The notes below the pieces were generated by a model. It saw nothing but the letters and a program-made list of their open reading frames with translations. It made no database searches and was not told the origin of the DNA. This document shows positions 1 to 9,266 of a stretch of 64,000 nucleotides of DNA, piece after piece (the first letter of the stretch is position 1; each line of letters starts with the position of its first letter). A program made the translations under genes and the position numbers. This DNA is from Brumicola pallidula DSM 14239 = ACAM 615 (GTDB lineage Bacteria; Pseudomonadota; Gammaproteobacteria; Enterobacterales; Alteromonadaceae): NCBI RefSeq assembly GCF_000428905.1, contig NZ_AUAV01000008.1, positions 124,001 to 188,000 of the forward strand, in the 5' to 3' direction.

Positions 1-1
1 A

Positions 2-955
2 AAGCAACTGCGTCCTGACATCAAAATTATTGGTGTAGAGTCTGTTGAGTCTGCCTGTTTAACCGCGGCAATGGAGAAAGGTGCACCTGTTACTTTGCCG
101 ACCGTCGGTATTTTCGCAGATGGCGTTGCAGTGAAAACTATTGGCAGCGAAACTTTCAGATTATGCCAAGAATACTTGGATGATGTAATTACCGTTTCAA
201 ATGATGAAATTTGTACCGCAATTAAAGACATTTTTGACGATACGCGAGTGATAGCTGAACCCGCGGGGGCCTTATCAGTGGCTGGTATTCGCAAATATAC
301 CAAGCAATACAAGCTTCAAGGCGCGGTGATTGGCGGTGTTTTATGTGGTGCGAATATTAATTTTCACACACTTCGATATGTATCCGAACGCTGTGAATTA
401 GGCGAGCAAAAAGAAGCTGTTTTCGCCGTAAAAATACCCGAGGCAAAAGGCTCATTTAAGGCTTTCTGTGCCATGTTAGGTGGTATCACAATAACTGAAT
501 TTAATTATCGCTATGCAAAAAGTGACGAAGCGCACATTTTTGTCGGGGTTAAGCTAAAACGCGGTATGCTAGAGTTGCAAGCGTTGTTAAAGCGACTGAA
601 TAAAAATGGTTACGAGTGTTTCGATATGTCGGATAACGAGTTAGCCAAGTTGCACGTTAGACATATGGTCGGTGGTAAGCCGCAAGAGCATATCAACGAG
701 CATATATTCTCTTTTTCCTTCCCTGAATACCCTGGTGCGCTAATGCACTTTTTAACAAAATTAGGAGAGCAATGGAATATCACGCTGTTCCACTATCGCA
801 ATCATGGTGCCGCCGAAGGTTTAGTTTTAGCCGGCTTTGATATTGATGACGATAAGCGCTCGTTATTTGATTTGCATGTCAGCGAGCTTGGCTTTGAAAT
901 GCATGAACACAAAGATAATCCTGCGTATAGATTGTTTTTATCAGGGCAGAATTAA
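2..955 (+). CDS. ilvA: Threonine ammonia-lyase (threonine dehydratase), biosynthetic, 3' part
   Basis: This is the C-terminal part of the PLP enzyme that deaminates threonine to 2-oxobutanoate, the first committed step of isoleucine synthesis. The frame is open from base 2, so the gene begins left of the window. The segment shows the end of the catalytic domain (a GVESVESACL strand and a IAEPAGALSVAG stretch that in the family binds the cofactor phosphate region), followed by two ACT-like regulatory subdomains beginning near EAVFAVKIPEAKGSF and FSFSFPEYPGALMHF. In the family these bind isoleucine and valine. Two regulatory subdomains mark the long, allosteric IlvA rather than the short catabolic TdcB. 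The next gene, plsB, is convergent with only 13 bases between them. Confidence 0.95.
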   Translation, partial: KQLRPDIKIIGVESVESACLTAAMEKGAPVTLPTVGIFADGVAVKTIGSETFRLCQEYLDDVITVSNDEICTAIKDIFDDTRVIAEPAGALSVAGIRKYTKQYKLQGAVIGGVLCGANINFHTLRYVSERCELGEQKEAVFAVKIPEAKGSFKAFCAMLGGITITEFNYRYAKSDEAHIFVGVKLKRGMLELQALLKRLNKNGYECFDMSDNELAKLHVRHMVGGKPQEHINEHIFSFSFPEYPGALMHFLTKLGEQWNITLFHYRNHGAAEGLVLAGFDIDDDKRSLFDLHVSELGFEMHEHKDNPAYRLFLSGQN

Positions 956-968
956 TCTGCCTTCTTGC

Positions 969-3404
969 TTATATTTTCTCTAAATGCTGGGCGATTTCAG
1001 GCCAAACTAACTCCATAATGGCTTTTTTTAAGGCTAAGCTGTCTTCTGAAAATTCTAGGGTCCCGCTCTCGAGCGTGTTGAGTAATTTGTTTTCACGCAA
1101 TGCGTTTACGAACGACCCCAATACATTTTTATCATAAAACTCTGGTGAGCTCATTCCATAAAGTGTTGAAAGGCGTTCGGCAATAACACAGCTTTGCTTC
1201 TCTAAATGAGAGCGGGCAATGGTTTTTTCTTTTTCCAAAACTCTTAATACGACCGCATAACGTTGCCAGGTTTCTTGCATTGCACGACTCAATAACCAAG
1301 CCGAGTGGAAACCGTCGTCACTCGACGAGGGTGGTGATAAAAAGTCTCCGTCTTGCTTCAATAAACCCTGCTTTTTCATTTGCACAATAAGCGCTTCAGC
1401 ATGTTCAAGAGCTTGCTCTAAAGAGAAATGCATAAAGAATTCACGTTTTAGTAAAGGATAGAGTTTGGCAACCATCTCAATGACCGCTGAGTTCTGCGTT
1501 TTTTTGTGATTGAAAATCACCGCCATGATCAAACTTGGTAAAGCGAACACGTGCAAAATATTGTTGCGATAGTAAGTAAGTAGTGCCGCGGTATCCTCTT
1601 TGGCGGCGACTAATTTTCCGTATTGGTCGCTTGATTGTTGAAATCGATTGAGTGCCAGCGTGGTTTGCACTAATTCCTGTGCCGGTTCTTTTGGCAGTGT
1701 AAAATCGACACTAAAAGGGACTTCTGTCAACAGTGATAAGTAATCTTTGATTGCTCTAGTTAGTTCTGATCCACTCATAGCGTGAGTTTTCGATGAAAGC
1801 AAGCATAGCGCAACTAACGCAGTGCCGTTCAATGCTGCGGCTCGGTTAATTCGCGTCATGATGGTGTTAGCAAGCACATTTACTGCCGGTGTTAGCCACG
1901 CCGGTTTCTTATCCGGGTCATCCGATGTTGTTACGCTCCAATTTTCTACGTGTTTGTCCAGGAATTGGTTAATCTGCAAGGGCTCACCGAAGTTCACGAA
2001 ACCATGGCCATAGTTTTTGAGTTTGCGAATTGCTGAAAATACCTGAGTTGGCGATTCTTTTTTCTTGCCCTTTCCTCTGAGCTCCTTTTGATAGCTCTTT
2101 ACTTCCATTACATGCTCGTAACCTAAGTAAACAGGGACAATCGAAACCGGTCGATTGATGCCTTTAAGCGCCGCTTGCAGGGTCATTGCTAGCATACCCG
2201 TTTTAGGAGGCAGTAAGCGTCCGGTTCGTGATCGTCCACCCTCTGGGTAATATTTAACTGAATACCCGCGGTTAAATAGTAGCTCTAAGTATTCTCTAAA
2301 GGTCGCTGTGTAAAGTTTATTACCGGCAAAACTGCGGCGTAGAAAAAATGCACCGCAACGTCTAAATATCTTACCGACTGGCCAAAAGTTGAGATTTATA
2401 CCGGCTGCAATATGGGGCGTAACCAAGCCCTCATGATGAATTACATAGGTTAACAATAGATAATCCATGTGCGAGCGATGACAAGGTACGTAAATAATTT
2501 CATGACCATTTTGCGCCAGTTCACGCACTCGATAAGCGTGGCCAACATGTATACCGTTATAGATTTTATTCCAAATGCGGCCCAATATGCGTTCGCTGAT
2601 GCGAATAAGACCCACGCGATAGTCCGCTGCAATTTCATCGATATAGCCGATGGCTAGTTTTTTTGCTTCTTGGGTGCTGATATTTTTCTGCCGCATGGTG
2701 TCTAACATGGCTTGTTTAACTGAATCGGAGCCTAGCAATGAGTTGTACAAGGTTGAACGTTCTAAAAGTGTTGGACCGTTCAAAACTTGGCGCTTGCGTT
2801 GAAAGTGAGTCCTTGCTACGCGGACTAATTTTTGAGATATCTTTTGATTTGAACCATGCAGCTGTCCCATCTGCTTTGTGGATACGGCTTTACTGTAACT
2901 GACCACATTGTCACGCCCCAAAAAGATAACAATGAGGAGTTTTCTCAACCAACTAGGAGAGGCTCTGTCGGCTAATAATTGCGCAAACCCAGAGGACTTT
3001 TTACTAGCTGATCTGCCCCAAGAGATAAACACGGGCACTACTTGTAAATCAAGATCCGGATTTTCGCGATGCAAATGGAACATGTTTGTAAACACATCCT
3101 CAATGCTGGTCTTCTTCACTTTTCTTGATAGTAAGCTTTGCGGTCGAGTTAAGAAGTAACAACGTTTATGCTCTTCTCCCAAGAATTCAATAGATGAAGT
3201 GGGATCAGGCAAGCCTAAACCGGCTGCCGACTTTTGCAAAGCAGCGAGGTCAGTAATTGATTCGGTTTGAATCAAGTACAAGAGAGGTTTCTTTTTATCT
3301 ATACCTAGTTCAACTTCAATATTCGCAGGAACGCTGTTAACAGAAATCAGCCAACGAATGGGTAAAGTGAATATTTTAAGAAAAAATGCGCGTGCGCCAG
3401 TCAT
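969..3404 (-). CDS. plsB: Glycerol-3-phosphate 1-O-acyltransferase
   Basis: This inner-membrane enzyme puts the first acyl chain on sn-glycerol-3-phosphate, which commits it to phospholipid synthesis. The acyltransferase core has the HX4D motif in PCHRSHMDYLL, a NFWPVGKIFRRCGAFFLRR block, the substrate-binding block GGRSRTGRL and a IVPVYLGYEHVMEV block, all in family order. I choose the ATG at 3404 (811 residues, like E. coli's 807). It gives an MTGARAFFLK start that aligns with the E. coli N-terminus and has a GGA-type ribosome site seven bases upstream. The GTG at 3446 would add 14 residues and has no such site. The gene is divergent from lexA; the two share an upstream region of about 200 bases, an arrangement close to E. 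coli's. Confidence 0.95.
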   Translation of the reverse strand: MTGARAFFLKIFTLPIRWLISVNSVPANIEVELGIDKKKPLLYLIQTESITDLAALQKSAAGLGLPDPTSSIEFLGEEHKRCYFLTRPQSLLSRKVKKTSIEDVFTNMFHLHRENPDLDLQVVPVFISWGRSASKKSSGFAQLLADRASPSWLRKLLIVIFLGRDNVVSYSKAVSTKQMGQLHGSNQKISQKLVRVARTHFQRKRQVLNGPTLLERSTLYNSLLGSDSVKQAMLDTMRQKNISTQEAKKLAIGYIDEIAADYRVGLIRISERILGRIWNKIYNGIHVGHAYRVRELAQNGHEIIYVPCHRSHMDYLLLTYVIHHEGLVTPHIAAGINLNFWPVGKIFRRCGAFFLRRSFAGNKLYTATFREYLELLFNRGYSVKYYPEGGRSRTGRLLPPKTGMLAMTLQAALKGINRPVSIVPVYLGYEHVMEVKSYQKELRGKGKKKESPTQVFSAIRKLKNYGHGFVNFGEPLQINQFLDKHVENWSVTTSDDPDKKPAWLTPAVNVLANTIMTRINRAAALNGTALVALCLLSSKTHAMSGSELTRAIKDYLSLLTEVPFSVDFTLPKEPAQELVQTTLALNRFQQSSDQYGKLVAAKEDTAALLTYYRNNILHVFALPSLIMAVIFNHKKTQNSAVIEMVAKLYPLLKREFFMHFSLEQALEHAEALIVQMKKQGLLKQDGDFLSPPSSSDDGFHSAWLLSRAMQETWQRYAVVLRVLEKEKTIARSHLEKQSCVIAERLSTLYGMSSPEFYDKNVLGSFVNALRENKLLNTLESGTLEFSEDSLALKKAIMELVWPEIAQHLEKI

Positions 3405-3580
3405 GAAGTTTTCCAGATAAAAGTCAATACGCCATAATAATATCACGACAGTTTAGCATTGCTTTAGTTCGTTTATATACAAATTGCATACTTAAGTGAT
3501 TGTTGTTTTTACGATCGTTTTCAAACAAATAATGATTTGATCGTTGCCATTTGCGTTTTCCCGTATATACTTGAATTTAA

Positions 3581-3596
3581 CTGTATAGAAAAACAG
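3581..3596 (+). promoter_or_regulatory. LexA (SOS) box in front of lexA
   Basis: The 16 bases fit CTG-N10-CAG exactly, with an A/T-only spacer as in the gammaproteobacterial SOS box. The site ends seven bases before the lexA ATG, so bound LexA would cover the ribosome binding region as well as the start of transcription. This supports autorepression of lexA. It lies nearly 180 bases from the plsB start, so control of plsB is less likely. Confidence 0.85.
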
Positions 3597-3603
3597 GCTG
3601 TTT

Positions 3604-4224
3604 ATGCGTCCACTAACTCCCAGGCAACAAGAAGTACTCGACCTCATTAAGAGCACGATGATCGATTCGGGCATGCCGCCCACTCGTGCTGAAATAGCGC
3701 GTCATTTAGGTTTTAAATCGGCTAATGCCGCGGAAGAACATTTAAAAGCACTCGCTAAGAAAGGCGTGATCGATATTATTCCTGGAACATCGCGTGGCAT
3801 TAGGTTGAATTGCGCCTTGGACGATGAAGCCCAAGAAGGTTTACCACTCATTGGTCGCGTTGCGGCGGGTGAACCCATTTTGGCAACTGAACATGTTGAA
3901 TGTCACTACAAAATTGACCCTAATCTGTTCAAGCCAAATGCCGATTTTTTGTTAAGAGTCAGCGGTATGAGTATGAAAGATATCGGCATTATGGATGGCG
4001 ATATCCTGGCGGTGCATCGCACAACAGACGTTCACAATGGTCAAGTTGTGGTGGCTCGGGTTGACGAAGATGTCACGGTAAAACGTTTCGAAAAACGCGG
4101 TAGCCAAGTATTACTGCATGCAGAGAACGAAGCATTCGCTCCTATTAAAGTTGATTTAGCTTCTCAGCCGTTCAATATTGAAGGAATTGCTGTGGGCGTT
4201 ATCCGAAATTCAGAATGGATGTAG
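3604..4224 (+). CDS. lexA: SOS repressor LexA (S24 autopeptidase)
   Basis: LexA represses the DNA-damage regulon and cleaves itself when stimulated by RecA filaments. The protein is 206 residues (E. coli 202). It has the N-terminal winged helix ([12 protein letters not shown] through the recognition helix near residues 28-47), the self-cleavage site Ala88-Gly89 in RVAAGEP, the catalytic serine Ser123 in SGMSMKD and the general base Lys160 in EDVTVKRF. All key residues are present, so it should be an active autoprotease. Translation starts seven bases after the LexA box with only a weak ribosome site. A terminator follows, so lexA appears to be transcribed alone; the dinF-like gene that follows lexA in E. 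coli lies about 17 kb away here. Confidence 0.97.
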   Translation: MRPLTPRQQEVLDLIKSTMIDSGMPPTRAEIARHLGFKSANAAEEHLKALAKKGVIDIIPGTSRGIRLNCALDDEAQEGLPLIGRVAAGEPILATEHVECHYKIDPNLFKPNADFLLRVSGMSMKDIGIMDGDILAVHRTTDVHNGQVVVARVDEDVTVKRFEKRGSQVLLHAENEAFAPIKVDLASQPFNIEGIAVGVIRNSEWM

Positions 4225-4274
4225 TGTTGGGCAAGCTATATATGCTTACTCGCAAATAAAAAATATCGTAGTTT

Positions 4275-4303
4275 AAAAGACCGCTATTTAGCGGTTTTTT
4301 TTT
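4275..4303 (+). terminator. Rho-independent terminator of lexA
   Basis: A CCGCT/AGCGG stem with an ATTT loop is extended by flanking A/T pairs and followed by a run of nine T. It lies about 50 bases after the lexA stop codon, on the lexA strand. Confidence 0.85.
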
Positions 4304-4809
4304 CCTTAGGCCCCGTCGCAATATCCAACCTATAAATACCCCTTTGTTTTAAGTCTGTTCATAATGGCCATCATTCTTGCCTTGGGCACCCTAGAATCTG
4401 TCTGTATATTAGCAACATTGATATGCAATATTACGAGTTCCATTTGCCTATTATTGCATGGTATTTCATTAGCTTGCGTGCATTATCTGTTTTCTACAGG
4501 GTTAATCGAAGAGTACAATAATGGGGCTAACAAAAGCACAAGTAAATGCGATAAATCGTTTGATACGCATTACTGCTTATTCATTGAACACGTCGGTCCA
4601 GCTAAATTCGACTAGTTTATAAACGTAGTGTTTAAAAATTAATCGCTATAAGCATATTCAATCTAATTTCAAGAAAACACTAGACTATGCAGGGACTTTG
4701 TTTAATCATTGCACTGTGATTTACATCAAGATAACAAAACAAACAAAATCTTCACACTAAATGTTAAAAATTAACAACTCGACGAAGAAGATTAGAGAGG
4801 AGTACCAAA
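4304..4809. other. Intergenic region between lexA and the oxidase cluster
   Basis: About 500 bases with no convincing gene. An open frame of 83 codons on the plus strand (4364-4615) has no ribosome site, odd cysteine-rich composition and no recognisable family, so it is not called. The last 120 bases before coxB are very A/T-rich and probably hold the cox promoter and the site at 4715. Confidence 0.5.
4715..4730 (+). promoter_or_regulatory. Possible CRP-type site upstream of coxB
   Basis: TGTGA, six bases, then TCAAG matches one CRP half-site fully and the other in three of five positions. It lies about 80 bases before the coxB start, a plausible activator or repressor position. Carbon or redox control of the oxidase is an inference, and an FNR-family protein could also bind such a sequence. 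Confidence 0.3.
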
Positions 4810-5958
4810 GTGAATCGAATATTTACATTGCTAATCGGCGTTATGTTGACGTTTAGTAATTCAGCAATAGCCACAACCGCCGCAGAGCGTTCCAACGTCA
4901 ACATGCGCCCAGGAGCAAGTGACATCAGTTTGGAGGTTTATGAGTTGCACATGCTGATGCTTTGGATCTGTGTTGTCATTGGAGTCCTCGTGTTCGGGGT
5001 GATGTTTTATTCGATGGTGATGCATCGTAAATCTACCGGCGCGAAAGCCGCTAATTTTCATGAAAACGTAAAAGTCGAAGTTTTGTGGACTGTTATTCCG
5101 TTTATTATTCTGATTGCCATGGCTTGGCCAGCGGCAACAACGCTTATAGCGATGGAAGATACCAGTGAGGCTGAGGTTACGATATTAGTGACCGGCTCGC
5201 AGTGGAAATGGCATTATAAATATCAAAATAATCCAGAAGTTGAATTCTTTTCTTTACTTGCAACCCAGCGAGAACAAATTAGCAACAAATTCACTAAAGG
5301 CGACAATTATCTGCTAGAAGTAGATCGTCCATTAGTCATCCCAACAGGTAAAAAAGTCCGCTTTTTGATCACCTCCGATGACGTTATTCATTCGTGGTGG
5401 GTACCTGATTTTGCGATTAAAAAAGATGCTAATCCTGGGTTTATCAATGAAGCTTGGACTAACGTAAATGAGCCCGGCATCTATCGTGGTCAATGCGCTG
5501 AACTCTGTGGTAAAGACCATGGTTTTATGCCGATTGTGGTGATTGCCAAAGGGCCTGCTGAATACAGTGCATGGGTGCAAGAACAAGAGAGCGCAGCGAG
5601 AAGAGCAAACGAAGAAGAGCAACGTTTACTTGCGATGAACATGAGCATGGAAGAGTTGATGACGCAGGGTAAAAAAGTGTATGACACGGCCTGCGTCGCT
5701 TGTCACCAAGCAAACGGTGGCGGTTTACCACCCATGTTCCCAGCCTTAAAAGGCAGCAAAATTGCCATAGAAAAACAAAATATTCCGGTACATATAGACA
5801 ATATCATTAACGGTAAAAATAATATGCCAGCCTTTGGCAAGCAGTTATCCATGTCTGAAATAGCCGCTGTGGTTACTTATGAGCGAAATGCTTGGGGTAA
5901 TAATACCGGCGACATGGTGCAGGCCAAAGATGTTAATTTTGTGATTAACGGTAAATAG
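4810..5958 (+). CDS. coxB: Cytochrome c oxidase subunit II with fused cytochrome c (caa3 type)
   Basis: This subunit accepts electrons through the CuA centre and passes them to heme a of subunit I. There is a signal peptide (residues 1-21), two membrane helices (about 47-72 and 92-114), and a periplasmic cupredoxin domain with the CuA ligands His194, Cys229, Cys233, His237 and Met240 (CAELCGKDHGFM). A C-terminal class I cytochrome c domain follows, with CVACH (295-299). Fusion of the donor cytochrome to subunit II defines the caa3 subtype. The start is GTG, with a strong GAGAGGAG ribosome site. It opens the oxidase operon; coxA follows after 12 bases with its own AGGAGG-like site. Confidence 0.96.
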   Translation: MNRIFTLLIGVMLTFSNSAIATTAAERSNVNMRPGASDISLEVYELHMLMLWICVVIGVLVFGVMFYSMVMHRKSTGAKAANFHENVKVEVLWTVIPFIILIAMAWPAATTLIAMEDTSEAEVTILVTGSQWKWHYKYQNNPEVEFFSLLATQREQISNKFTKGDNYLLEVDRPLVIPTGKKVRFLITSDDVIHSWWVPDFAIKKDANPGFINEAWTNVNEPGIYRGQCAELCGKDHGFMPIVVIAKGPAEYSAWVQEQESAARRANEEEQRLLAMNMSMEELMTQGKKVYDTACVACHQANGGGLPPMFPALKGSKIAIEKQNIPVHIDNIINGKNNMPAFGKQLSMSEIAAVVTYERNAWGNNTGDMVQAKDVNFVINGK

Positions 5959-5970
5959 GAGGTCATCAAA

Positions 5971-7581
5971 ATGAGTACAGAAACTTTAAACGACGCACAT
6001 GATTCGCCCGATGGCCACGACGCCCATCACGAGCATCATATTCCTAAAGGCATTTTAAGATGGCTATTCACCACTAACCATAAGGATATAGGAACACTTT
6101 ATCTTTGGTTTGCTTTCATCATGTTTTTGATTGGTGGTGCAATGGCCATGGTTATTCGCGCCGAATTATTTCAACCGGGCCTACAAATAGTTGATCCTCA
6201 CTTTTTTAACCAGATGACCACAGTACATGGTTTGATTATGGTTTTTGGTGCCGTTATGCCGGCCTTCACAGGTTTAGCTAACTGGATGATACCTATGATG
6301 ATTGGCGCGCCAGATATGGCATTGCCACGGATGAATAACTGGAGCTTCTACATCCTTCCATTTGCCTTCATAATTCTGCTTTCTTCATTATTTATGGATG
6401 GCGGCGGTCCCGCATTTGGTTGGACTTTCTACGCGCCTCTATCAACTCAATACAGTGGCGACAGTACCGCTTTATTTGTATTTTCAGTTCACATTATGGG
6501 TATTTCATCGATTATGGGTGCGATCAACGTCGTTGTGACCATTCTAAACATGCGTGCGCCAGGTATGACCTACATGAAAATGCCACTGTTTGTCTGGACT
6601 TGGTTGATCACCGCATTTTTACTTATTGCCGTTATGCCAGTGCTTGCAGGTGCGGTAACAATGGTACTCACCGACAAGTTCTTTGGTACTAGCTTCTTTG
6701 ATGCCGCCGGTGGTGGCGACCCAGTAATGTTCCAACATATTTTTTGGTTCTTCGGTCACCCCGAAGTTTACATCATGATATTGCCTGCTTTCGGTATTAT
6801 CTCGGCTATTGTGCCCACATTCTCACGTAAACGGCTATTTGGTTACGCCTCAATGGTATACGCAACCGCGTCTATCGCGTTATTGTCATTCATTGTTTGG
6901 GCGCATCACATGTTTACCACGGGCATGCCGGTAGCCGCAGAGATGTTCTTTATGTTTGCTACCATGCTAATTTCAGTGCCAACCGGTGTGAAGGTATTTA
7001 ATTGGGTAGCAACGATGTGGCGCGGATCGTTGACCTTTGAAGTGCCAATGATGTTTGCGATTGCCTTTATTGTTTTATTTACTATTGGTGGCTTGTCTGG
7101 CTTGATGCTTGCGATTATACCTGCTGATTTCCAATATCATGACACTTATTTTGTGGTTGCTCACTTCCACTACGTGCTCGTAACAGGCGCTTTGTTCTCT
7201 ATTATGGCGGCGGTTTACTATTGGTTGCCAAAGTGGACCGGTAAAATGTTCGATATTACCTTAGCAAAATGGCATTTCTGGTGCTCACTGATTTCGGTTA
7301 ACGTGTTGTTCTTTCCTATGCATTTTGTAGGACTAGCAGGCATGCCTCGTCGTATTCCCGACTATGCATTGCAATTTGCTGACTTCAACAAGTGGATCAG
7401 CATCGGCGGGTTCGCGTTTGGCTTATCTCAATTGATTTTCCTAGCGCTAATTATCAAAGCGTGCCGGAAAATTGGTGAACCGGTATCTGATCAAGTTTGG
7501 GAAGGTGCTGAAGGCTTAGAATGGGAAATTCCATCTCCTGCGCCTTACCATACTTTTTCAACACCACCGCTTATAAAATAA
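5971..7581 (+). CDS. coxA: Cytochrome c oxidase subunit I
   Basis: This is the catalytic subunit of the aa3-type oxidase. It holds heme a and the heme a3-CuB site and pumps protons across the inner membrane. At 536 residues with about twelve membrane helices it has the usual length. Family marks include TTNHKDIGTLYLWFAF near the N-terminus, the CuB/tyrosine segment WFFGHPEVYIMILP, the WAHHMFTTG pair of CuB histidines, and HDTYFVVAHFHYVL with the heme histidines. A histidine-rich N-terminal tail (residues 8-24) precedes the first helix. It lies between coxB and cox11 in an operon with spacings of 12 and 17 bases. Confidence 0.97.
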   Translation: MSTETLNDAHDSPDGHDAHHEHHIPKGILRWLFTTNHKDIGTLYLWFAFIMFLIGGAMAMVIRAELFQPGLQIVDPHFFNQMTTVHGLIMVFGAVMPAFTGLANWMIPMMIGAPDMALPRMNNWSFYILPFAFIILLSSLFMDGGGPAFGWTFYAPLSTQYSGDSTALFVFSVHIMGISSIMGAINVVVTILNMRAPGMTYMKMPLFVWTWLITAFLLIAVMPVLAGAVTMVLTDKFFGTSFFDAAGGGDPVMFQHIFWFFGHPEVYIMILPAFGIISAIVPTFSRKRLFGYASMVYATASIALLSFIVWAHHMFTTGMPVAAEMFFMFATMLISVPTGVKVFNWVATMWRGSLTFEVPMMFAIAFIVLFTIGGLSGLMLAIIPADFQYHDTYFVVAHFHYVLVTGALFSIMAAVYYWLPKWTGKMFDITLAKWHFWCSLISVNVLFFPMHFVGLAGMPRRIPDYALQFADFNKWISIGGFAFGLSQLIFLALIIKACRKIGEPVSDQVWEGAEGLEWEIPSPAPYHTFSTPPLIK

Positions 7582-7598
7582 ACGAGGATAGCTAAGGT

Positions 7599-8258
7599 AT
7601 GTCTGAACAGCCTGAATCTAAAAGTACAGCTGAAAAACCCAATGTTGCGCTCGAGAATGAGCGAACAGCGCATGCTGAGATACCAAAAACACGTGCTCAG
7701 ATGGCGTCTGAAAACGCCAAAACAGCCAAGAAACTGGTGTTTGTTGTGATTGGTATGTTGGGTTTTAGTTTTGCCTTAGTGCCCTTATATGATGTGTTTT
7801 GTGATCTTACCGGCATTAATGGCAAACCATCAAACGAGGCGGCTGTTTATGAATCGGTCGTAATAGACGAGTCTAGGACGATAAAAGTTGAATTTATTAC
7901 GCGTACGCATTCTGGTATGGCCTGGGAATTTAGTGCGCAGACTGCTGAAATTAGATTACACCCAGGCGAAATGGGTGAAGTTGAGTTTTATGTTCGTAAT
8001 CCAACTGAGCATGACATTATCGCACAAGCTATACCTTCAATATCACCCGGGATTGCTGCTTTGTATGTTAACAAAACAGAGTGTTTTTGCTTTAAACATC
8101 AACCACTAAAAGCCGGTGAAGAGGCAATAATGCCCATGAAGTTTTATGTTGACCCACAACTGCCAAAAGAGTTTACGTTTTTTACATTGCAGTACACGCT
8201 ATATGACATATCTGCAACAGTACAACCTGCTGTTGTCGTTGCCATGGACAATAGCTAA
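7599..8258 (+). CDS. ctaG: Cytochrome c oxidase assembly protein CtaG/Cox11 (CuB insertion)
   Basis: Cox11 delivers copper to the CuB site of subunit I. The protein has a charged cytoplasmic N-terminus of about 45 residues, one membrane helix (VFVVIGMLGFSFALVPLYDVFC) and a periplasmic immunoglobulin-like domain. The copper motif is ECFCF in the segment KTECFCFKHQPL, and the YDVFCDLTGINGK block after the helix is also typical. The length of 219 residues is slightly above the usual ~190 because of the long N-terminus. Its stop overlaps the coxC start by one base, so the two are probably translationally coupled. Confidence 0.95.
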   Translation: MSEQPESKSTAEKPNVALENERTAHAEIPKTRAQMASENAKTAKKLVFVVIGMLGFSFALVPLYDVFCDLTGINGKPSNEAAVYESVVIDESRTIKVEFITRTHSGMAWEFSAQTAEIRLHPGEMGEVEFYVRNPTEHDIIAQAIPSISPGIAALYVNKTECFCFKHQPLKAGEEAIMPMKFYVDPQLPKEFTFFTLQYTLYDISATVQPAVVVAMDNS

Positions 8259-9169
8259 TGGAGAATAAAATGGTTGAAGAGAAACACGAAAAATATTATG
8301 TACCCGATCAAAGCATCTGGCCCATCATTGGCGCTGTGGCGTTATTTTTAATCGCCGTTGGTGCTGGCAATTTTGTTATCGAAACTACCCGTGATAAAAG
8401 TGGCTATGGTTTCTATACGCTCATGGCAGGCTTTGCCTTATTGCTAATCATGCTCACGGGCTGGTTCAAAAACCAAATCGACGAGTCAATGAGCGGTCTT
8501 TACAGCGCCCAGTTAGGGCGTTCCTATAGACAAGGTATGGTGTGGTTCATATTTTCTGAAGTCATGTTCTTTGCCGCATTCTTTGGTGCTTTATTTTATG
8601 CTAGAACAATTAGTATTCCATGGTTAGGCGGAGCATCTAATAATGCGAGTACAAACGAAGTCTTATGGAATGGATTTGAAGCCACATGGCCTTTATTAAT
8701 AACCCCAGCGGATGCAATAACGACAGGTGAGGCTTCAACCAAAGCCATGCCGTGGACTGGACTTCCGCTTATTAACACCGCCATATTATTAGCTTCTTCA
8801 GTAACATTGCATTACGCCCACGTTGGCCTAGAAAAAGTCAAAAGAACGCAACTGATGGTATTACTTGGAGCGACTATTGTATTAGGTTGTATTTTTGTTT
8901 TTTTACAAGTTCAAGAATATGTTCACGCTTATGTCGATTTGGGCTTGAAGCTTGATTCAGGTGTTTACGGTAACACGTTTTTTCTATTAACCGGTTTCCA
9001 TGGGATGCATGTTACGTTAGGAACAATCATACTTATGGTCTTATTCGGTCGATGTTGGAAAGGGCACTTTACGCCCAAAGACCATTTTGCATTCCAAGCA
9101 GGTAGTTGGTATTGGCATTTTGTTGACGTCGTTTGGGTAATGCTATTTTTCTTTGTTTATATTTTGTAG
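8258..9169 (+). CDS. coxC: Cytochrome c oxidase subunit III
   Basis: Subunit III stabilises the oxidase core and binds lipids near the proton entry. The 303-residue protein is very hydrophobic, with seven predicted helices, and has family blocks MVWFIFSEVMFFAAFFGALF, GFHGMHVTLGTI and the C-terminal WYWHFVDVVWVMLFF. The ATG at 8258 overlaps the last base of cox11. A second ATG at 8270 would remove four residues and cannot be excluded. A hairpin follows the stop, so this may be the end of the first oxidase transcript. Confidence 0.96.
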   Translation: MENKMVEEKHEKYYVPDQSIWPIIGAVALFLIAVGAGNFVIETTRDKSGYGFYTLMAGFALLLIMLTGWFKNQIDESMSGLYSAQLGRSYRQGMVWFIFSEVMFFAAFFGALFYARTISIPWLGGASNNASTNEVLWNGFEATWPLLITPADAITTGEASTKAMPWTGLPLINTAILLASSVTLHYAHVGLEKVKRTQLMVLLGATIVLGCIFVFLQVQEYVHAYVDLGLKLDSGVYGNTFFLLTGFHGMHVTLGTIILMVLFGRCWKGHFTPKDHFAFQAGSWYWHFVDVVWVMLFFFVYIL

Positions 9170-9175
9170 AGACAA

Positions 9176-9203
9176 AAAGGCTATTTCAAAAGAAATGGCC
9201 TTT
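9176..9203 (+). terminator. Hairpin after coxC, possible weak terminator
   Basis: AAAGGC...TATTTC pairs with GAAATGGCCTTT around an AAAA loop just after the coxC stop. The T-rich tail is short and broken, so it may attenuate or protect the 3' end rather than stop transcription fully. It could also act in reverse for the DUF2909 gene. Confidence 0.5.
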
Positions 9204-9266
9204 ATATTTGCGAGCAGGGTTAGTTTATTCATTAACGCGATTTAGTCAGTTTTTTATTAACGTTAA

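Noticed and set aside
3581-3596. LexA control of plsB through the same box
   Set aside because: The box is close to lexA but nearly 180 bases from the plsB start; no second box is near plsB.
4364-4615. 83-codon plus-strand frame between lexA and coxB, considered as a sulA-like SOS gene
   Set aside because: No ribosome site, no LexA box, unusual Cys-rich composition, and no SulA motif (the conserved GWLADDLT-type block is absent).
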